Assembly (NCBI GenBank): GCA_910579015.1
Contig: CAJTRO010000018.1
Location: 1-64,000 of the forward strand
DNA length: 64,000 nucleotides
Source: an uncultured Dorea sp.
GTDB lineage: Bacteria > Bacillota_A > Clostridia > Lachnospirales > Lachnospiraceae
Direction of reading: 5' to 3'
Shown here: positions 23,731-32,755 of the stretch, one piece after another
How the letters are laid out: the number at the start of each line of letters is the position of its first letter
Numbering within the stretch: the first letter of the stretch is position 1
The notes under the pieces: generated by a model
Database searches by the model: none
What the model was told of the DNA's origin: nothing
The model's input: only the letters and a program-made list of their open reading frames with translations
Program-made: the position numbers and the translations under genes

Positions 23731-25212
23731 ATGAGTAATATACTGGAAGTAAAAAATATTACGAAGATTTATCCGGGAGTAGTGGCGTTGAATCGTGTAA
23801 GCATGGACGTAAGAGAAGGGGAGGTTCATGCCCTGATCGGAGAGAACGGCGCCGGCAAATCTACTTTGATCAAGGTTATAACCGGGGCGATCGAGCCGAA
23901 TGACGGGGAGATCGTGTACGGAGGCAAGTCGTATAGTAAGATGTCGCCTGAGCTTTCCAGGCAGTTGGGGATAGAAGCCATATATCAGGAATTTAACCTG
24001 GCGCCGGCCGTATCGGTGGCGGAGAATATCTATATTGGTTCGAAAGTGAATGACGGGGCGGTGATCGATTACAAGAAGCTGTACAGCGAAGCCGCAAAGG
24101 TGCTTGATAATTTCACCGTGGAGATTTCTCCGAAGAGCCTGGTAAAGGACCTTACGGTGGCCTATATGCAGCTGGTTGAGATCGCGAAAGCAATTGCAAG
24201 AAATGCCAGGCTTATCATCATGGACGAGCCGACGGCGCCTCTTACGGAGGATGAGGTAGGCAACCTGTTTGAGATCATCAAGGAGCTTAAGAAGCAGGGG
24301 GTGTCTGTCATCTATATTTCTCACAGGCTTGACGAGTTGTTTGCTGTCTCTGACCGAGTGACCGTCATGCGGGATGGAGAGGTGATCGTCACAAAGGATA
24401 CGAAGGATTTTAACAAGGAGCAGTTGATCTATCACATGGTCGGCCGGGGACTGAACGAGACGTTTCCGGAGAGGAACGTTACATACGGCGAGCCGGTCCT
24501 GGAGGTGAAGGAGCTGTGTGGAAATGGCGTCGCGCCGGTTTCTTTTACTCTCAGGAAGGGAGAAGTCCTGGGGCTTGCGGGGCTTGTGGGAGCCGGGCGG
24601 ACGGAGCTGGTGAGACTGATCTTCGGTGCGGATCCCAAGGATGGAGGAAAGATTTTCATAGAGGGGAAGGAGACAGCCATTAATAAGCCTCAGGATGCGG
24701 TGCGCAGCGGGATCGGACTGGTTTCTGAGGACAGGAAGGCCCAGGGAGTATTTTTACGGATGTCCATTAAGACCAATATCACGGTTACGATATTGGAAAA
24801 GCTTGCGAAATGGGGAGTGATCAATCGCAGAGCGGAGAATGACTGTGCGGTGGAATATAGAGAAGCACTGAATATAAAAACTCCGTCTCTGGAACAGCTG
24901 GCGGGCAATTTAAGCGGAGGCAATCAGCAGAAGGTTGCACTGGCCAAATGGCTGGCAAGTAAGTCGAAGGTACTGATCCTGGATGAGCCGACGAGAGGAA
25001 TAGACGTGGGCGCCAAGCAGGAAATATACCAATTGATCAACAGGCTGGCCGAGGAGGGGCTTGGAATCATAGTCATTTCCTCGGAGATGGAAGAGATTCT
25101 CGGGATTACGGACAGACTGTTGATCCTGTCGGAGGGCAGGCTGAGCGGAACTCTCATGAAGGAGGAGTATTCGCAGACTACGGTTTTAAAATATGCATCA
25201 GGAGAGCAGTAA
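23731..25212 (+). CDS. Sugar ABC transporter ATPase with two nucleotide-binding domains (RbsA/MglA-type)
   Basis: A 493-residue tandem ATPase. The first domain has Walker A GENGAGKST (about residues 38-46), IYQEFNL and LIIMDEPTAPL. The second has GLAGLVGAGRTELVRLIFG in place of a canonical Walker A, the signature LSGGNQQKVALAKWL and Walker B VLILDEPTRGIDVGAKQEIY. This two-domain layout with an altered second P-loop is the rule for RbsA, MglA and XylG. It energises import by the permease encoded 11 bases downstream. Length is normal (about 500). Confidence 0.95.
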   Translation: MSNILEVKNITKIYPGVVALNRVSMDVREGEVHALIGENGAGKSTLIKVITGAIEPNDGEIVYGGKSYSKMSPELSRQLGIEAIYQEFNLAPAVSVAENIYIGSKVNDGAVIDYKKLYSEAAKVLDNFTVEISPKSLVKDLTVAYMQLVEIAKAIARNARLIIMDEPTAPLTEDEVGNLFEIIKELKKQGVSVIYISHRLDELFAVSDRVTVMRDGEVIVTKDTKDFNKEQLIYHMVGRGLNETFPERNVTYGEPVLEVKELCGNGVAPVSFTLRKGEVLGLAGLVGAGRTELVRLIFGADPKDGGKIFIEGKETAINKPQDAVRSGIGLVSEDRKAQGVFLRMSIKTNITVTILEKLAKWGVINRRAENDCAVEYREALNIKTPSLEQLAGNLSGGNQQKVALAKWLASKSKVLILDEPTRGIDVGAKQEIYQLINRLAEEGLGIIVISSEMEEILGITDRLLILSEGRLSGTLMKEEYSQTTVLKYASGEQ

Positions 25213-25223
25213 GGAGAAGCAAT

Positions 25224-26192
25224 ATGAAGAAAGCATTAGATATATTAAAGAAGCATTCTGTGGAAGCAGTATTATTAGTGTTGATGCTCATGTTTACCAT
25301 TGTAAAGGGTACGATATTTCTGAATATCAATAATATTATTACAATCTTACGGCAGAGCTCGATCCTGGGCATCATGTCGATCGGAATGATGTTCTGTATG
25401 TTATCCGGCGGACTGAACCTGGCGGTAGGCTCTATGGTTTCTCTGGTGACAGTTACGTCGGCGGTATTCATGACCTCTATGAATATTCCGTGGCCTGTGG
25501 CATTTCTGGTCAGTGTTGCCATATGTACGTTCTCGGGCTGGGCGACGGGCTTCATTATCGTCAAGACCAGGATATGGCCGATGATCGGCTCACTGGCGAT
25601 GCAGACGATTCTGTCCGGCGTTGCGTATATCGTCTGCGGCGGACTGCCGATCTACGATCTCCCTAAAGGATCGATCATATTCGGGCAGGCGAATATCGGG
25701 GTGATCCCGCTGCCGGTCATCATCCTGCTGGCAGTGGCAGTTGTCTCGGCGTTTATCCTGAACAAGACCTATTTCGGACGGCATTTCTATGTATCGGGAA
25801 GTAATGTGGAGGCGGCGAGGCTTTCCGGGATAAATACGAGCCGGATCTGCATCATGTCGTATGTGATCAGTGGTTTCTTATGCGGTATCGCGGGGGTGAT
25901 CATGACGGGACGTGTCAGTTCGGGACAGCCGGCGGCCGGGAAAGGCATGGATATGACTTGTCTGACGGCGGTTGTGCTGGGCGGCGTCAGCATGAACGGC
26001 GGTGAAGGAAAGGTATCTAAGGTTGTAGTCGGGGTATTTATCCTGGGTGTGCTGAAAAACGGCATGACCATCATGAATGTGGACGAGTATACGCAGATGA
26101 TCGTAGAAGGTCTCATCTTCCTGTTTGCGGTCTGCTTCGACAGCTTGCAGAGAATCTTAAGTGAGAGGACGGGGAAGAAGAAAGCGGCATAG
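25224..26192 (+). CDS. Sugar ABC transporter permease (RbsC-type)
   Basis: A 322-residue membrane protein with about eight to ten hydrophobic helices. LCMLSGGLNLAVGSMVSL-like sequence (MFCMLSGGLNLAVGSM, about residues 55-70) and LTAVVLGGVSMNGGEGKV in the second half are the two standard signatures of the RbsC/MglC/XylH family. It forms the membrane channel as a homodimer with the adjacent ATPase. It sits third in the operon with an AAGGAGAAG ribosome binding site. The substrate is inferred only from the enzymes downstream. Confidence 0.94.
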   Translation: MKKALDILKKHSVEAVLLVLMLMFTIVKGTIFLNINNIITILRQSSILGIMSIGMMFCMLSGGLNLAVGSMVSLVTVTSAVFMTSMNIPWPVAFLVSVAICTFSGWATGFIIVKTRIWPMIGSLAMQTILSGVAYIVCGGLPIYDLPKGSIIFGQANIGVIPLPVIILLAVAVVSAFILNKTYFGRHFYVSGSNVEAARLSGINTSRICIMSYVISGFLCGIAGVIMTGRVSSGQPAAGKGMDMTCLTAVVLGGVSMNGGEGKVSKVVVGVFILGVLKNGMTIMNVDEYTQMIVEGLIFLFAVCFDSLQRILSERTGKKKAA

Positions 26193-26249
26193 TAGGAGCG
26201 TGTGCGGGGGAGAAGAAAACTAGTGTAGAGAATAGAGAAGGTGATAAGG

Positions 26250-27221
26250 ATGAAAGCTTACAGAAAATATTTGGAGCCGGCTTATGGAGAGAAGGCATTT
26301 TCCGTCGAGATACCTGCGCCGGAGGATATCGACATCGAGAATCCCAAGGTGTGGCGGAATAAGCATATCCCGGAAGCCGCGGCAGGGATACTTAACGCTG
26401 TGAAGAAGACAGGCTGTTATGATGAGATCATGACGGTAGAGACGACGGATACGTATCTGGAAAGGGACGGGGAGAGGATACCTCTGCGCCTCTATCATCC
26501 TGACGGGGAAGGGGAGTTCCCTGTCCTGGTGTTCTATCACGGAGGAGCGTTTATGTACAACACTTTTGCGATATATGAGTATGTGACGAGATATATTGCA
26601 AAATACGCAGGCGCGCTGGTAATTGCGGTCGAGTACCGGCTTGCTCCGGAATACAGGTGTCCGGTCGGAAGAGAGGATGCATATGCGGCATTGGAGTGGG
26701 CAGAAGCCCATTGCGGGGAGTATGGCGGGGACGCGTCAAGGATCTCTGTCTGCGGAGACAGTGCGGGCGGGAATTTCGCGGCGGGTGTATCGCTGATGGC
26801 AAGAGACAGGAAAGGGCCTGCAATACGCAGACAGATCATGATATATCCGGTAACGTGCTTCGTGTTTGAAGAACAGCCGTATTCGGAACAACGGTATGCG
26901 AAAGGGTATTTTCTAGAATATAATTCGCTTGAAGATCCGCTGGCGCCGTATTTTGCGCCGGACGACGAGGAGGCGAGGACGGATCCCTATAATTCTCCGC
27001 TGCTTGCAGAGAATCTGGCGGGACTGCCGGAAGCTGTCTTTCTCTCGGCGGAATGTGATCCCCTTCTTGACCAGGGGCTTATGTATGCGGCGAGGCTTGA
27101 GGATGCAAAAGTACCGGTGGAGTATCATATTTTTGAAGGGATGATACACAGCTTCCTGAATTATACCTATGAGAAATCCTTTGCATGTCTGGATGCGGTA
27201 TGCGCGGCAGTTAGAAGGTAA
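26250..27221 (+). CDS. Alpha/beta-hydrolase esterase, HSL type
   Basis: A 323-residue cytoplasmic esterase. ATG 26250 is preferred over GTG 26241 because AAGGTGAT precedes it. It shows the oxyanion HGGAF motif (about residues 98-102), nucleophile Ser171 in GDSAGG, the acid in ECDPLLDQG, and the His in MIHSFLNY, the hormone-sensitive-lipase plan. Members cleave short acyl esters, often acetyl groups from sugars or drugs. Having it in a sugar operon, next to a second esterase (27251), suggests that the imported substrate arrives acylated. Length is usual for the family. Confidence 0.9.
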   Translation: MKAYRKYLEPAYGEKAFSVEIPAPEDIDIENPKVWRNKHIPEAAAGILNAVKKTGCYDEIMTVETTDTYLERDGERIPLRLYHPDGEGEFPVLVFYHGGAFMYNTFAIYEYVTRYIAKYAGALVIAVEYRLAPEYRCPVGREDAYAALEWAEAHCGEYGGDASRISVCGDSAGGNFAAGVSLMARDRKGPAIRRQIMIYPVTCFVFEEQPYSEQRYAKGYFLEYNSLEDPLAPYFAPDDEEARTDPYNSPLLAENLAGLPEAVFLSAECDPLLDQGLMYAARLEDAKVPVEYHIFEGMIHSFLNYTYEKSFACLDAVCAAVRR

Positions 27222-27250
27222 GGGATGAGTGATAAAAAGGAGAGAATGGA

Positions 27251-27913
27251 ATGGATAAGAGGAGGATCCTTGTTTTTGGAGATTCCAATACCTGGGGATG
27301 GAATCCGTCAAATACTTTGAAACCGCCTATTGTGAGGTGGAGCGATGAGGAACGGTTTACGGGAGTTATGCAGAAGGAGCTGGGAGACGGTTATACGGTG
27401 ATCACGGAAGGATTGAACGGAAGGACGACTGTATGGGACGATCCGATTGAAGAATACCGGTGCGGAAAGGCTGTGCTGATCCCGCTTCTGGATTCACATG
27501 CACCGCTTGATCTGGTCATTATCATGCTGGGCACCAACGATCTGAAGAGACGGTTCAGTGTGACGCCCAGAGATATTGCGGAAGGAGCCGGACAGCTTGC
27601 GGCAAAGACGCTTTGCCAGGTCTATGATTTCCGTGATCAGAAACCGGAGGTACTGTTGATCTGTCCGCCAAGGCTGGGAGATGTGGGGAGAACTCATTTT
27701 GGACCTGTCTTTGGGGGAAATGAAGACAAATCGACGCAGCTCGCCCCGTTTTATAAGGAGATGGCCGATATGTACGGGGTGCATTTCCTGAATGCGGACG
27801 AGATTGTAAAAAGCAGTAAGACAGACGGACTTCACTGGGACGCAGACCAGCATGAGAAGATGGGAAAGGTATTGGCAGAAGAAATTGAAAAAATATTTGA
27901 TAGGGCTGGATAA
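27251..27913 (+). CDS. SGNH/GDSL hydrolase (arylesterase-like)
   Basis: A 220-residue protein without a signal peptide. The block I motif FGDSNTWGW holds the nucleophile Ser12. GTNDL is block III, and DGLHWDADQHEKMG carries the D-x-x-H pair of block V. The overall form matches the short arylesterase/acyltransferase group of SGNH hydrolases. It probably removes an acyl group inside the cell. It is the second esterase in a row and overlaps the kinase gene that follows by 29 bases if that starts at TTG 27885. Confidence 0.9.
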   Translation: MDKRRILVFGDSNTWGWNPSNTLKPPIVRWSDEERFTGVMQKELGDGYTVITEGLNGRTTVWDDPIEEYRCGKAVLIPLLDSHAPLDLVIIMLGTNDLKRRFSVTPRDIAEGAGQLAAKTLCQVYDFRDQKPEVLLICPPRLGDVGRTHFGPVFGGNEDKSTQLAPFYKEMADMYGVHFLNADEIVKSSKTDGLHWDADQHEKMGKVLAEEIEKIFDRAG

Positions 27914-29393
27914 CGGCGGGACTTCGGTCAAGGCGGCGGTCTTTGATCTGGACGGAAGGCTTCTTGCAAAGGCCGGGCAGTTTACGGAGAATATCACACC
28001 GAAGCCGGGCTATGTGGAACGGGATATGGAGAAGCTCTGGAGGGCGAATTGCAGCTGTGTGAAAACGGCGGTTGAAAAGAGCGGTGTGTCTCCCGGGGAC
28101 GTGGCAGGTATCGCCGTGTGCGGACATGGAAAGGGGCTGTATGCATGGGGCAGGAACGAAGAGCCTGCATATCACGGGATCAGCTCTACGGACGGCCGGG
28201 CGTGGAAATATCCGTTGAAATGGAAGGAAGAGGAAGTATGGCAGGAGATCTACCCGCAGATCTGTCAGGAGCTGATGGCGTGCCAGCAGGTGTCGCTGCT
28301 GGCATGGCTTAAGGAGCATGAACCGAAGGTGTATGAAGACATCAGATGGGTATTTTCGGTGAAGGATTATATTCGTTACCGGCTGACCGGAGAGGCATAC
28401 AGTGAGATGACCGACGTCTCTGGTTCCGGACTTATGGATATACGGCGGGCGGAATTTGATGAGGAGATGCTCGTTAAGCTTGGGATCGGCGAGGTATATG
28501 GCAAGCTTGCGCCGGTAAGATGCTCCTGTGATCTGTGCGGAACGCTTACGGCAAAAGCGGCGGCACTTACGGGGCTGATGGAAGGAACGCCGGTGGCGGG
28601 CGGGATGTTTGATATCGACGCCTGCGCCATAGCCTCAGACATTGTGTCGCCGGATAATATCTGTACGATTGCCGGGACATGGAGCATCAACGAATATATT
28701 TCCAGGACACCGGTGACAGACGGAAGTGCCGCGATGAATTCGCTGTATGCCATACCGGGATATTACCTGATTGAAGAGTGCAGTGCGACTTCTTCGGGAA
28801 ATCTGGAATGGTTTGCCGGACAGTGTATGAGGGATCTTGTCTCGGAGAAGGACGGGGCCGTCTACAGTGCGGTCAATAAGATGGTGTCTGATATCCGCGC
28901 GGATGAGTGCGAGGTGTATTTCCTGCCGTTCCTGTATGGATCGAATGCGCATCCGCTTGGGAAGGGGAGTTTCGTCGGACTGACGACCTACCATACACGG
29001 GCGCATCTTCTGAGGGCGGTATTCGAGGGAGTGGCGTATTCTCATAAGAAGCATATTGACAGGCTGCTGGCTTCACGGGATACCCCGAAGGTGGTCAGGA
29101 TGGCGGGTGGAGCCGTAAAATCCAGGGTATGGGTGCAGATGTTTGCGGATGTCCTGGGGATGCCGGTCGAGACGGTAGAAGCGGATGAGCTGGGCGCGCT
29201 TGGATGTGCAATGGCGGCCGCGGTTGCCGCGGGAATCTATGCGGATTACACGGAAGCGGCACGGCACATGGTACATATTAACGAGAAAATTCTTCCGGTT
29301 TCCGGACATACGGCTATATATAAGAAGAAGTATCAAAAGTATCTGGCAATCCAGGATGCACTGGACGGGATCTGGGACCGGTTCGAGGTGTAG
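27885..29393 (+). CDS. FGGY-family carbohydrate kinase
   Basis: A kinase of about 502 residues. I place the start at TTG 27885 because family proteins begin with sequence like KKYLIGLDNGGTSVKAAVFD. ATG 27852 would add 11 residues and lacks a good ribosome binding site; both lie inside the upstream gene. The first phosphate motif (DNGGTS), GGMFDIDACAIAS, GTWSINEY, and the C-terminal RMAGGAVKSRVWVQMFADVLG with ELGALGCA are standard FGGY elements. It phosphorylates a sugar or polyol (xylulokinase/erythritol-kinase class) with ATP. With the dehydrogenase and epimerase downstream it would commit the substrate to a pentose or tetrose phosphate route. Confidence 0.92.
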   Translation: MKKYLIGLDNGGTSVKAAVFDLDGRLLAKAGQFTENITPKPGYVERDMEKLWRANCSCVKTAVEKSGVSPGDVAGIAVCGHGKGLYAWGRNEEPAYHGISSTDGRAWKYPLKWKEEEVWQEIYPQICQELMACQQVSLLAWLKEHEPKVYEDIRWVFSVKDYIRYRLTGEAYSEMTDVSGSGLMDIRRAEFDEEMLVKLGIGEVYGKLAPVRCSCDLCGTLTAKAAALTGLMEGTPVAGGMFDIDACAIASDIVSPDNICTIAGTWSINEYISRTPVTDGSAAMNSLYAIPGYYLIEECSATSSGNLEWFAGQCMRDLVSEKDGAVYSAVNKMVSDIRADECEVYFLPFLYGSNAHPLGKGSFVGLTTYHTRAHLLRAVFEGVAYSHKKHIDRLLASRDTPKVVRMAGGAVKSRVWVQMFADVLGMPVETVEADELGALGCAMAAAVAAGIYADYTEAARHMVHINEKILPVSGHTAIYKKKYQKYLAIQDALDGIWDRFEV

Positions 29394-29449
29394 GCAGATG
29401 TAGTAGAGGAAATCTGGATTTGATTCGAAGAAGAAAAGGAGGGAATCAT

Positions 29450-30535
29450 ATGGCAACAGTAGGCAGTACGCCGAAGACTATGAGGGCTTTGGCGGCATAT
29501 GGGAAAGATGATTACAGGTTTGAAGAGGAGTATCCGGCGCCGGTATGCGGGGACGATGACATTATTATAAAGACAGAAGCCTGCGGGATCTGCGCGGGGG
29601 ATTTGAAGTGCAGTCACGGGGCGTCAATGTTCTGGGGCGATGAGACACAGCCTGCCTGGGTGAACCCTCCCTTTATTCCGGGGCATGAGTTCATGGGGCA
29701 TATCGTGGAAATGGGAGAGAATGTAGAAGGATATGAGCTTGGAGAGCGGATCATTGCGGATCAGATCGTCCCCTGTGGGAAATGCAGGTTCTGCCAGGAC
29801 GGTCATTACTGGATGTGCGAGCCTCATAATATCCTGGGGTTTCAGCGGGAGAATAACGGCGGGATGGCGGAATATGTGAAGTATTCGAAGAACTGTGTGA
29901 TCAGCAGGGTGCCCGAGGAAATGAGCCTGAATGACGCTCTTCTGATCGAACCCTACGGCTGTTCCAAACATGCGGTAGACAGGGCTTCCATTACGAATGA
30001 AGACGTTGTGGTAATCTCCGGCGCGGGGACGCTGGGGCTTGGGATGGTCACCTATGCAAGAATGAAGAATCCAAAGAAGCTGATCGTACTTGACATGCAG
30101 ACGGGACGGCTTGAGAAAGCAAAGGACTTTGGCGCGGATCTGGTATTCAATCCGGGAGAGACGGACGTAGATAAGGAAGTCAAGGCGTTGACGGGCGGAT
30201 ATGGCTGTGATATCTATATCGAGGCAACCGGAAATCCGGCGAGCGTGGTACAGGGGCTTAAGATGATACGCAAATTAGGACGGTTCGTGGAGTTCAGCGT
30301 GTTCGGCAGTGAGACGACGGTGGACTGGTCCATCATCGGAGACCGGAAAGAACTGGATATCCTGGGCGCGCACCTGAGCCCGTATGCTTATCCGTTCGTG
30401 ATCGAAAATATAATGAATGGGAAATTGAAGACAGAAGGCGTCGTATCTTCCATGTTCCCGATTGAAGAGTGGAAAAAGGGATTCGAATATGCAACCGGAA
30501 AATACGGGGATTTTAAGGTTGCACTTACATTTTAA
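29450..30535 (+). CDS. Zinc-dependent polyol dehydrogenase, erythritol/threitol type
   Basis: A 361-residue medium-chain dehydrogenase; the start at 29450 is set by AAAGGAGGG. Cys and His of GICAGDLKC and GHEFMG bind the catalytic zinc. CGKCRFCQDGHYWMC is the structural-zinc loop, and SGAGTLGLGM the NAD-binding loop. The stretch SMFWGDETQPAW, before the GHE motif, and QIVPCGKCRFC closely recall the erythritol/L-threitol dehydrogenase described in mycobacteria. A four-carbon polyol is therefore a reasonable substrate guess, though sorbitol- or threonine-type activity is not excluded. It oxidises a secondary alcohol to a ketose with NAD. Confidence 0.88.
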   Translation: MATVGSTPKTMRALAAYGKDDYRFEEEYPAPVCGDDDIIIKTEACGICAGDLKCSHGASMFWGDETQPAWVNPPFIPGHEFMGHIVEMGENVEGYELGERIIADQIVPCGKCRFCQDGHYWMCEPHNILGFQRENNGGMAEYVKYSKNCVISRVPEEMSLNDALLIEPYGCSKHAVDRASITNEDVVVISGAGTLGLGMVTYARMKNPKKLIVLDMQTGRLEKAKDFGADLVFNPGETDVDKEVKALTGGYGCDIYIEATGNPASVVQGLKMIRKLGRFVEFSVFGSETTVDWSIIGDRKELDILGAHLSPYAYPFVIENIMNGKLKTEGVVSSMFPIEEWKKGFEYATGKYGDFKVALTF

Positions 30536-30550
30536 AAGGGAAGGTCTTCT

Positions 30551-31411
30551 ATGAAGAAGTATACGTTAGGACTGTATGAGAAAGCGATGCCGCCTGAACT
30601 TACCTGGAAAGAGAAGCTTATGACAGCAAAAGCGGCGGGGTATGATTTCCTGGAGATCAGCATTGATGAAACGGATGAAAAGATTTCGCGTCTGTATATG
30701 AGCAGAGAGGAGCTGATCCGCTTAAAGCAAATCATAGACGAGGCCGGATTCCCGATCGGAACCATGTGTCTGAGCGCGCACCGCCGGTATCCGATCGGCA
30801 GCAGTGACGAGAAGACGGCGGCCTATGGAATGGAGATCATGGAGCGTGCGGTAAGCTTTGCGGAGACGCTGGGGATCCGGATCATACAGCTTGCGGGCTA
30901 TGATGTGTATTATGAGGAATCTACGCCTCTGACGGTCAGGCGCTTCGGAGAAAACCTTGAAAGGGCAGCAGAGATGGCGGCCAGGGCAGGGATCATGCTG
31001 GGCTTCGAGACGATGGAAACGGACTTCATGAATACGGTAGGCAAGGCTGTGGATTATGTAAGGGCCATGAATTCGCCTTATCTGAATGTATATCCTGACG
31101 TCGGTAATATTACGAATGCGGCCTGTAAGTATTCTATAGATGTGGCGGAGGATATTAAGAAGGGGAATGGAAGGATCGTGGCGGCCCATTTGAAGGAGAC
31201 AAGACCGGGAGTGTTCAGGGAGGTTCCGTTTGGGGAGGGGCATGTGGATTTTGAGCGTGTCATCAATGTGATGTGGAAGGTTGGAGTCAGAAGGTATGTG
31301 GTCGAGTTCTGGTATGTCGGAAATTCGGACTGGAAGGATATCCTGGTTTTAAACCGCAGAAAGATGGAGAGGATGCTTGCGAAGACAGCAAAGCAGACGG
31401 AGTATGGATAG
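30551..31411 (+). CDS. L-ribulose/L-xylulose-5-phosphate 3-epimerase family protein (UlaE-like)
   Basis: A 286-residue TIM-barrel protein of the UlaE/SgaU/SgbU group. LGLYEKAMPPELTWKEKL at the N-terminus is characteristic. Metal ligands are visible as Glu in GFETMETDFM, Asp in YPDVGNI, His in AAHLKETRPG and Glu in VVEFWYVG. Known members epimerise L-xylulose-5-phosphate to L-ribulose-5-phosphate; EryC of erythritol breakdown has a related fold. It is the last catabolic gene before the terminator at 31418. Its substrate depends on the kinase product. Confidence 0.92.
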   Translation: MKKYTLGLYEKAMPPELTWKEKLMTAKAAGYDFLEISIDETDEKISRLYMSREELIRLKQIIDEAGFPIGTMCLSAHRRYPIGSSDEKTAAYGMEIMERAVSFAETLGIRIIQLAGYDVYYEESTPLTVRRFGENLERAAEMAARAGIMLGFETMETDFMNTVGKAVDYVRAMNSPYLNVYPDVGNITNAACKYSIDVAEDIKKGNGRIVAAHLKETRPGVFREVPFGEGHVDFERVINVMWKVGVRRYVVEFWYVGNSDWKDILVLNRRKMERMLAKTAKQTEYG

Positions 31412-31417
31412 TTCTAT

Positions 31418-31464
31418 AAGAAAGAGACTGTTGGGAAATGCTGATTTCCGGCGGTTTCTTTCTT
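31418..31464 (+). terminator. Hairpin after the catabolic operon
   Basis: A long stem of about 21 bp with wobbles (31418-31439 with 31444-31464) lies 7 bases after the epimerase stop and is rich in A and T at its base. The following T run is broken, so termination may be partial. Confidence 0.6.
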
Positions 31465-31576
31465 GCTTTGCAGATATTTTCAGCGCGCCTGTGGTTATAA
31501 ATGTGCTGGTAAATTTTTATTAAAGATGGTATGATAATCAATTAGGGGGAGCGGTAATATTTTACCGCATAATAAT

Positions 31577-32713
31577 ATGAAAAAAGAGAAAACAATCAGT
31601 ATCAGTGAAATCAAACATAACAATAGAAGAATGATTTTGGAATACCTCAGAAAGCGTCATACACTCTCTCGGACAGATATTGTATATGACCTGCATATCA
31701 GTTTCCCGACTGTAATCCAGAATCTCCAATACCTGACTGAACTGGGCGTTGTAGATGATTCCAAGAGGATTTCCAACACGGGGGGCAGGAATGCTGTTGC
31801 ATACACATTTCTACAGAATGCGAAGCTGGCTATAGGGGTTGATGTGGCGGAATTCCGTATCAAGGCTGTTCTGGTCAATCTTGCCGGGGAAGTGGTTGAT
31901 ATCATCCGCAGAGACAAAAAGTTCTGTATGGAGGATGATTATCTGAGAGAGATCGGGCGTGTGGTGGATGAGATGGTGGAGAAGCATCAGATCAGTGCGG
32001 ACCGTTTGCTTGGAGTGGGGATCGCTGTGCCGGGGATTGTGGACGAAGAGGGCGAGTATGTTGTTTACGGAGGAACGATGAATTTTACCGGCGCCAGGAA
32101 GGAGCAATTTACCAGGTATATAAAGTATCCAAGCCGTCTGCTCCATGACGTCTATGCGGCGGGGTGTGCGGAGGCGTGGGGGAATCCGGAGGATGACAAT
32201 GTATTCTACATCATGCTGAATAACACGATCGGCGGATCGTTTAGGACCGGTGACAGTTTATATGTGGGGGATACCGGTAAGAGCGGAGAGATCGGCCATA
32301 CGATGGTAGAGACACATGAGGGAAGGACATGCTATTGCGGAAGACGGGGCTGTCTGGAGGTATACTGTAATGCGGTTCAGCTTGCGAAGCATACGGACGG
32401 GAAGCTTGATACCTTTTTCGACGGCATACGAAACGGGGATTCGAGGATGGAGGAAATCCTGGATGAATATCTGCGGTATCTGGCGGTGGCAATTAATAAC
32501 GTGAGGCTGTTATTCAACTGCAAGATTGTCGTCGGGGGATATGTCGGGGCATATATGGAGCTGTTTAAGGAGAAGCTCATAGAGCATGTCAATGGGCTGA
32601 ATCCTTTTGGCGAGGATGCGGCAGAGTATCTGCTGTCCTGTAAATATAAGGTGGAATCTACGGCCGCGGGGGCGGGGATTGTCTTTATTGATGAATATTT
32701 GTATAATATTTGA
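31577..32713 (+). CDS. ROK-family transcriptional regulator
   Basis: A 378-residue regulator. A winged HTH (TDIVYDLHISFPTVIQNLQYL, about residues 33-53) is followed by a ROK sugar-binding/kinase-like domain with IGVDVAEFRIKA and GVGIAVPGIVDEEG. The zinc site GEIGHTMVE ... CYCGRRGCLEVYC is complete. NagC/XylR-type ROK proteins repress sugar operons and release DNA on binding the sugar. It lies directly after the polyol operon, and the triple TTTAGAAA half-sites at 22506-22542 are the best candidate operator. It may have its own weak promoter in 31465-31576. Confidence 0.92.
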   Translation: MKKEKTISISEIKHNNRRMILEYLRKRHTLSRTDIVYDLHISFPTVIQNLQYLTELGVVDDSKRISNTGGRNAVAYTFLQNAKLAIGVDVAEFRIKAVLVNLAGEVVDIIRRDKKFCMEDDYLREIGRVVDEMVEKHQISADRLLGVGIAVPGIVDEEGEYVVYGGTMNFTGARKEQFTRYIKYPSRLLHDVYAAGCAEAWGNPEDDNVFYIMLNNTIGGSFRTGDSLYVGDTGKSGEIGHTMVETHEGRTCYCGRRGCLEVYCNAVQLAKHTDGKLDTFFDGIRNGDSRMEEILDEYLRYLAVAINNVRLLFNCKIVVGGYVGAYMELFKEKLIEHVNGLNPFGEDAAEYLLSCKYKVESTAAGAGIVFIDEYLYNI

Positions 32714-32755
32714 TCTGGCGTTAGGTAGTGTAGAGCAGGAAGGGGATCGGGAACG

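Noticed and set aside
23326..24435. Open frame of 369 codons antisense to the binding protein and ATPase genes
   Set aside because: It spans the end of one well-supported gene and half of another and shows no motif; it is a shadow of high-GC codons.
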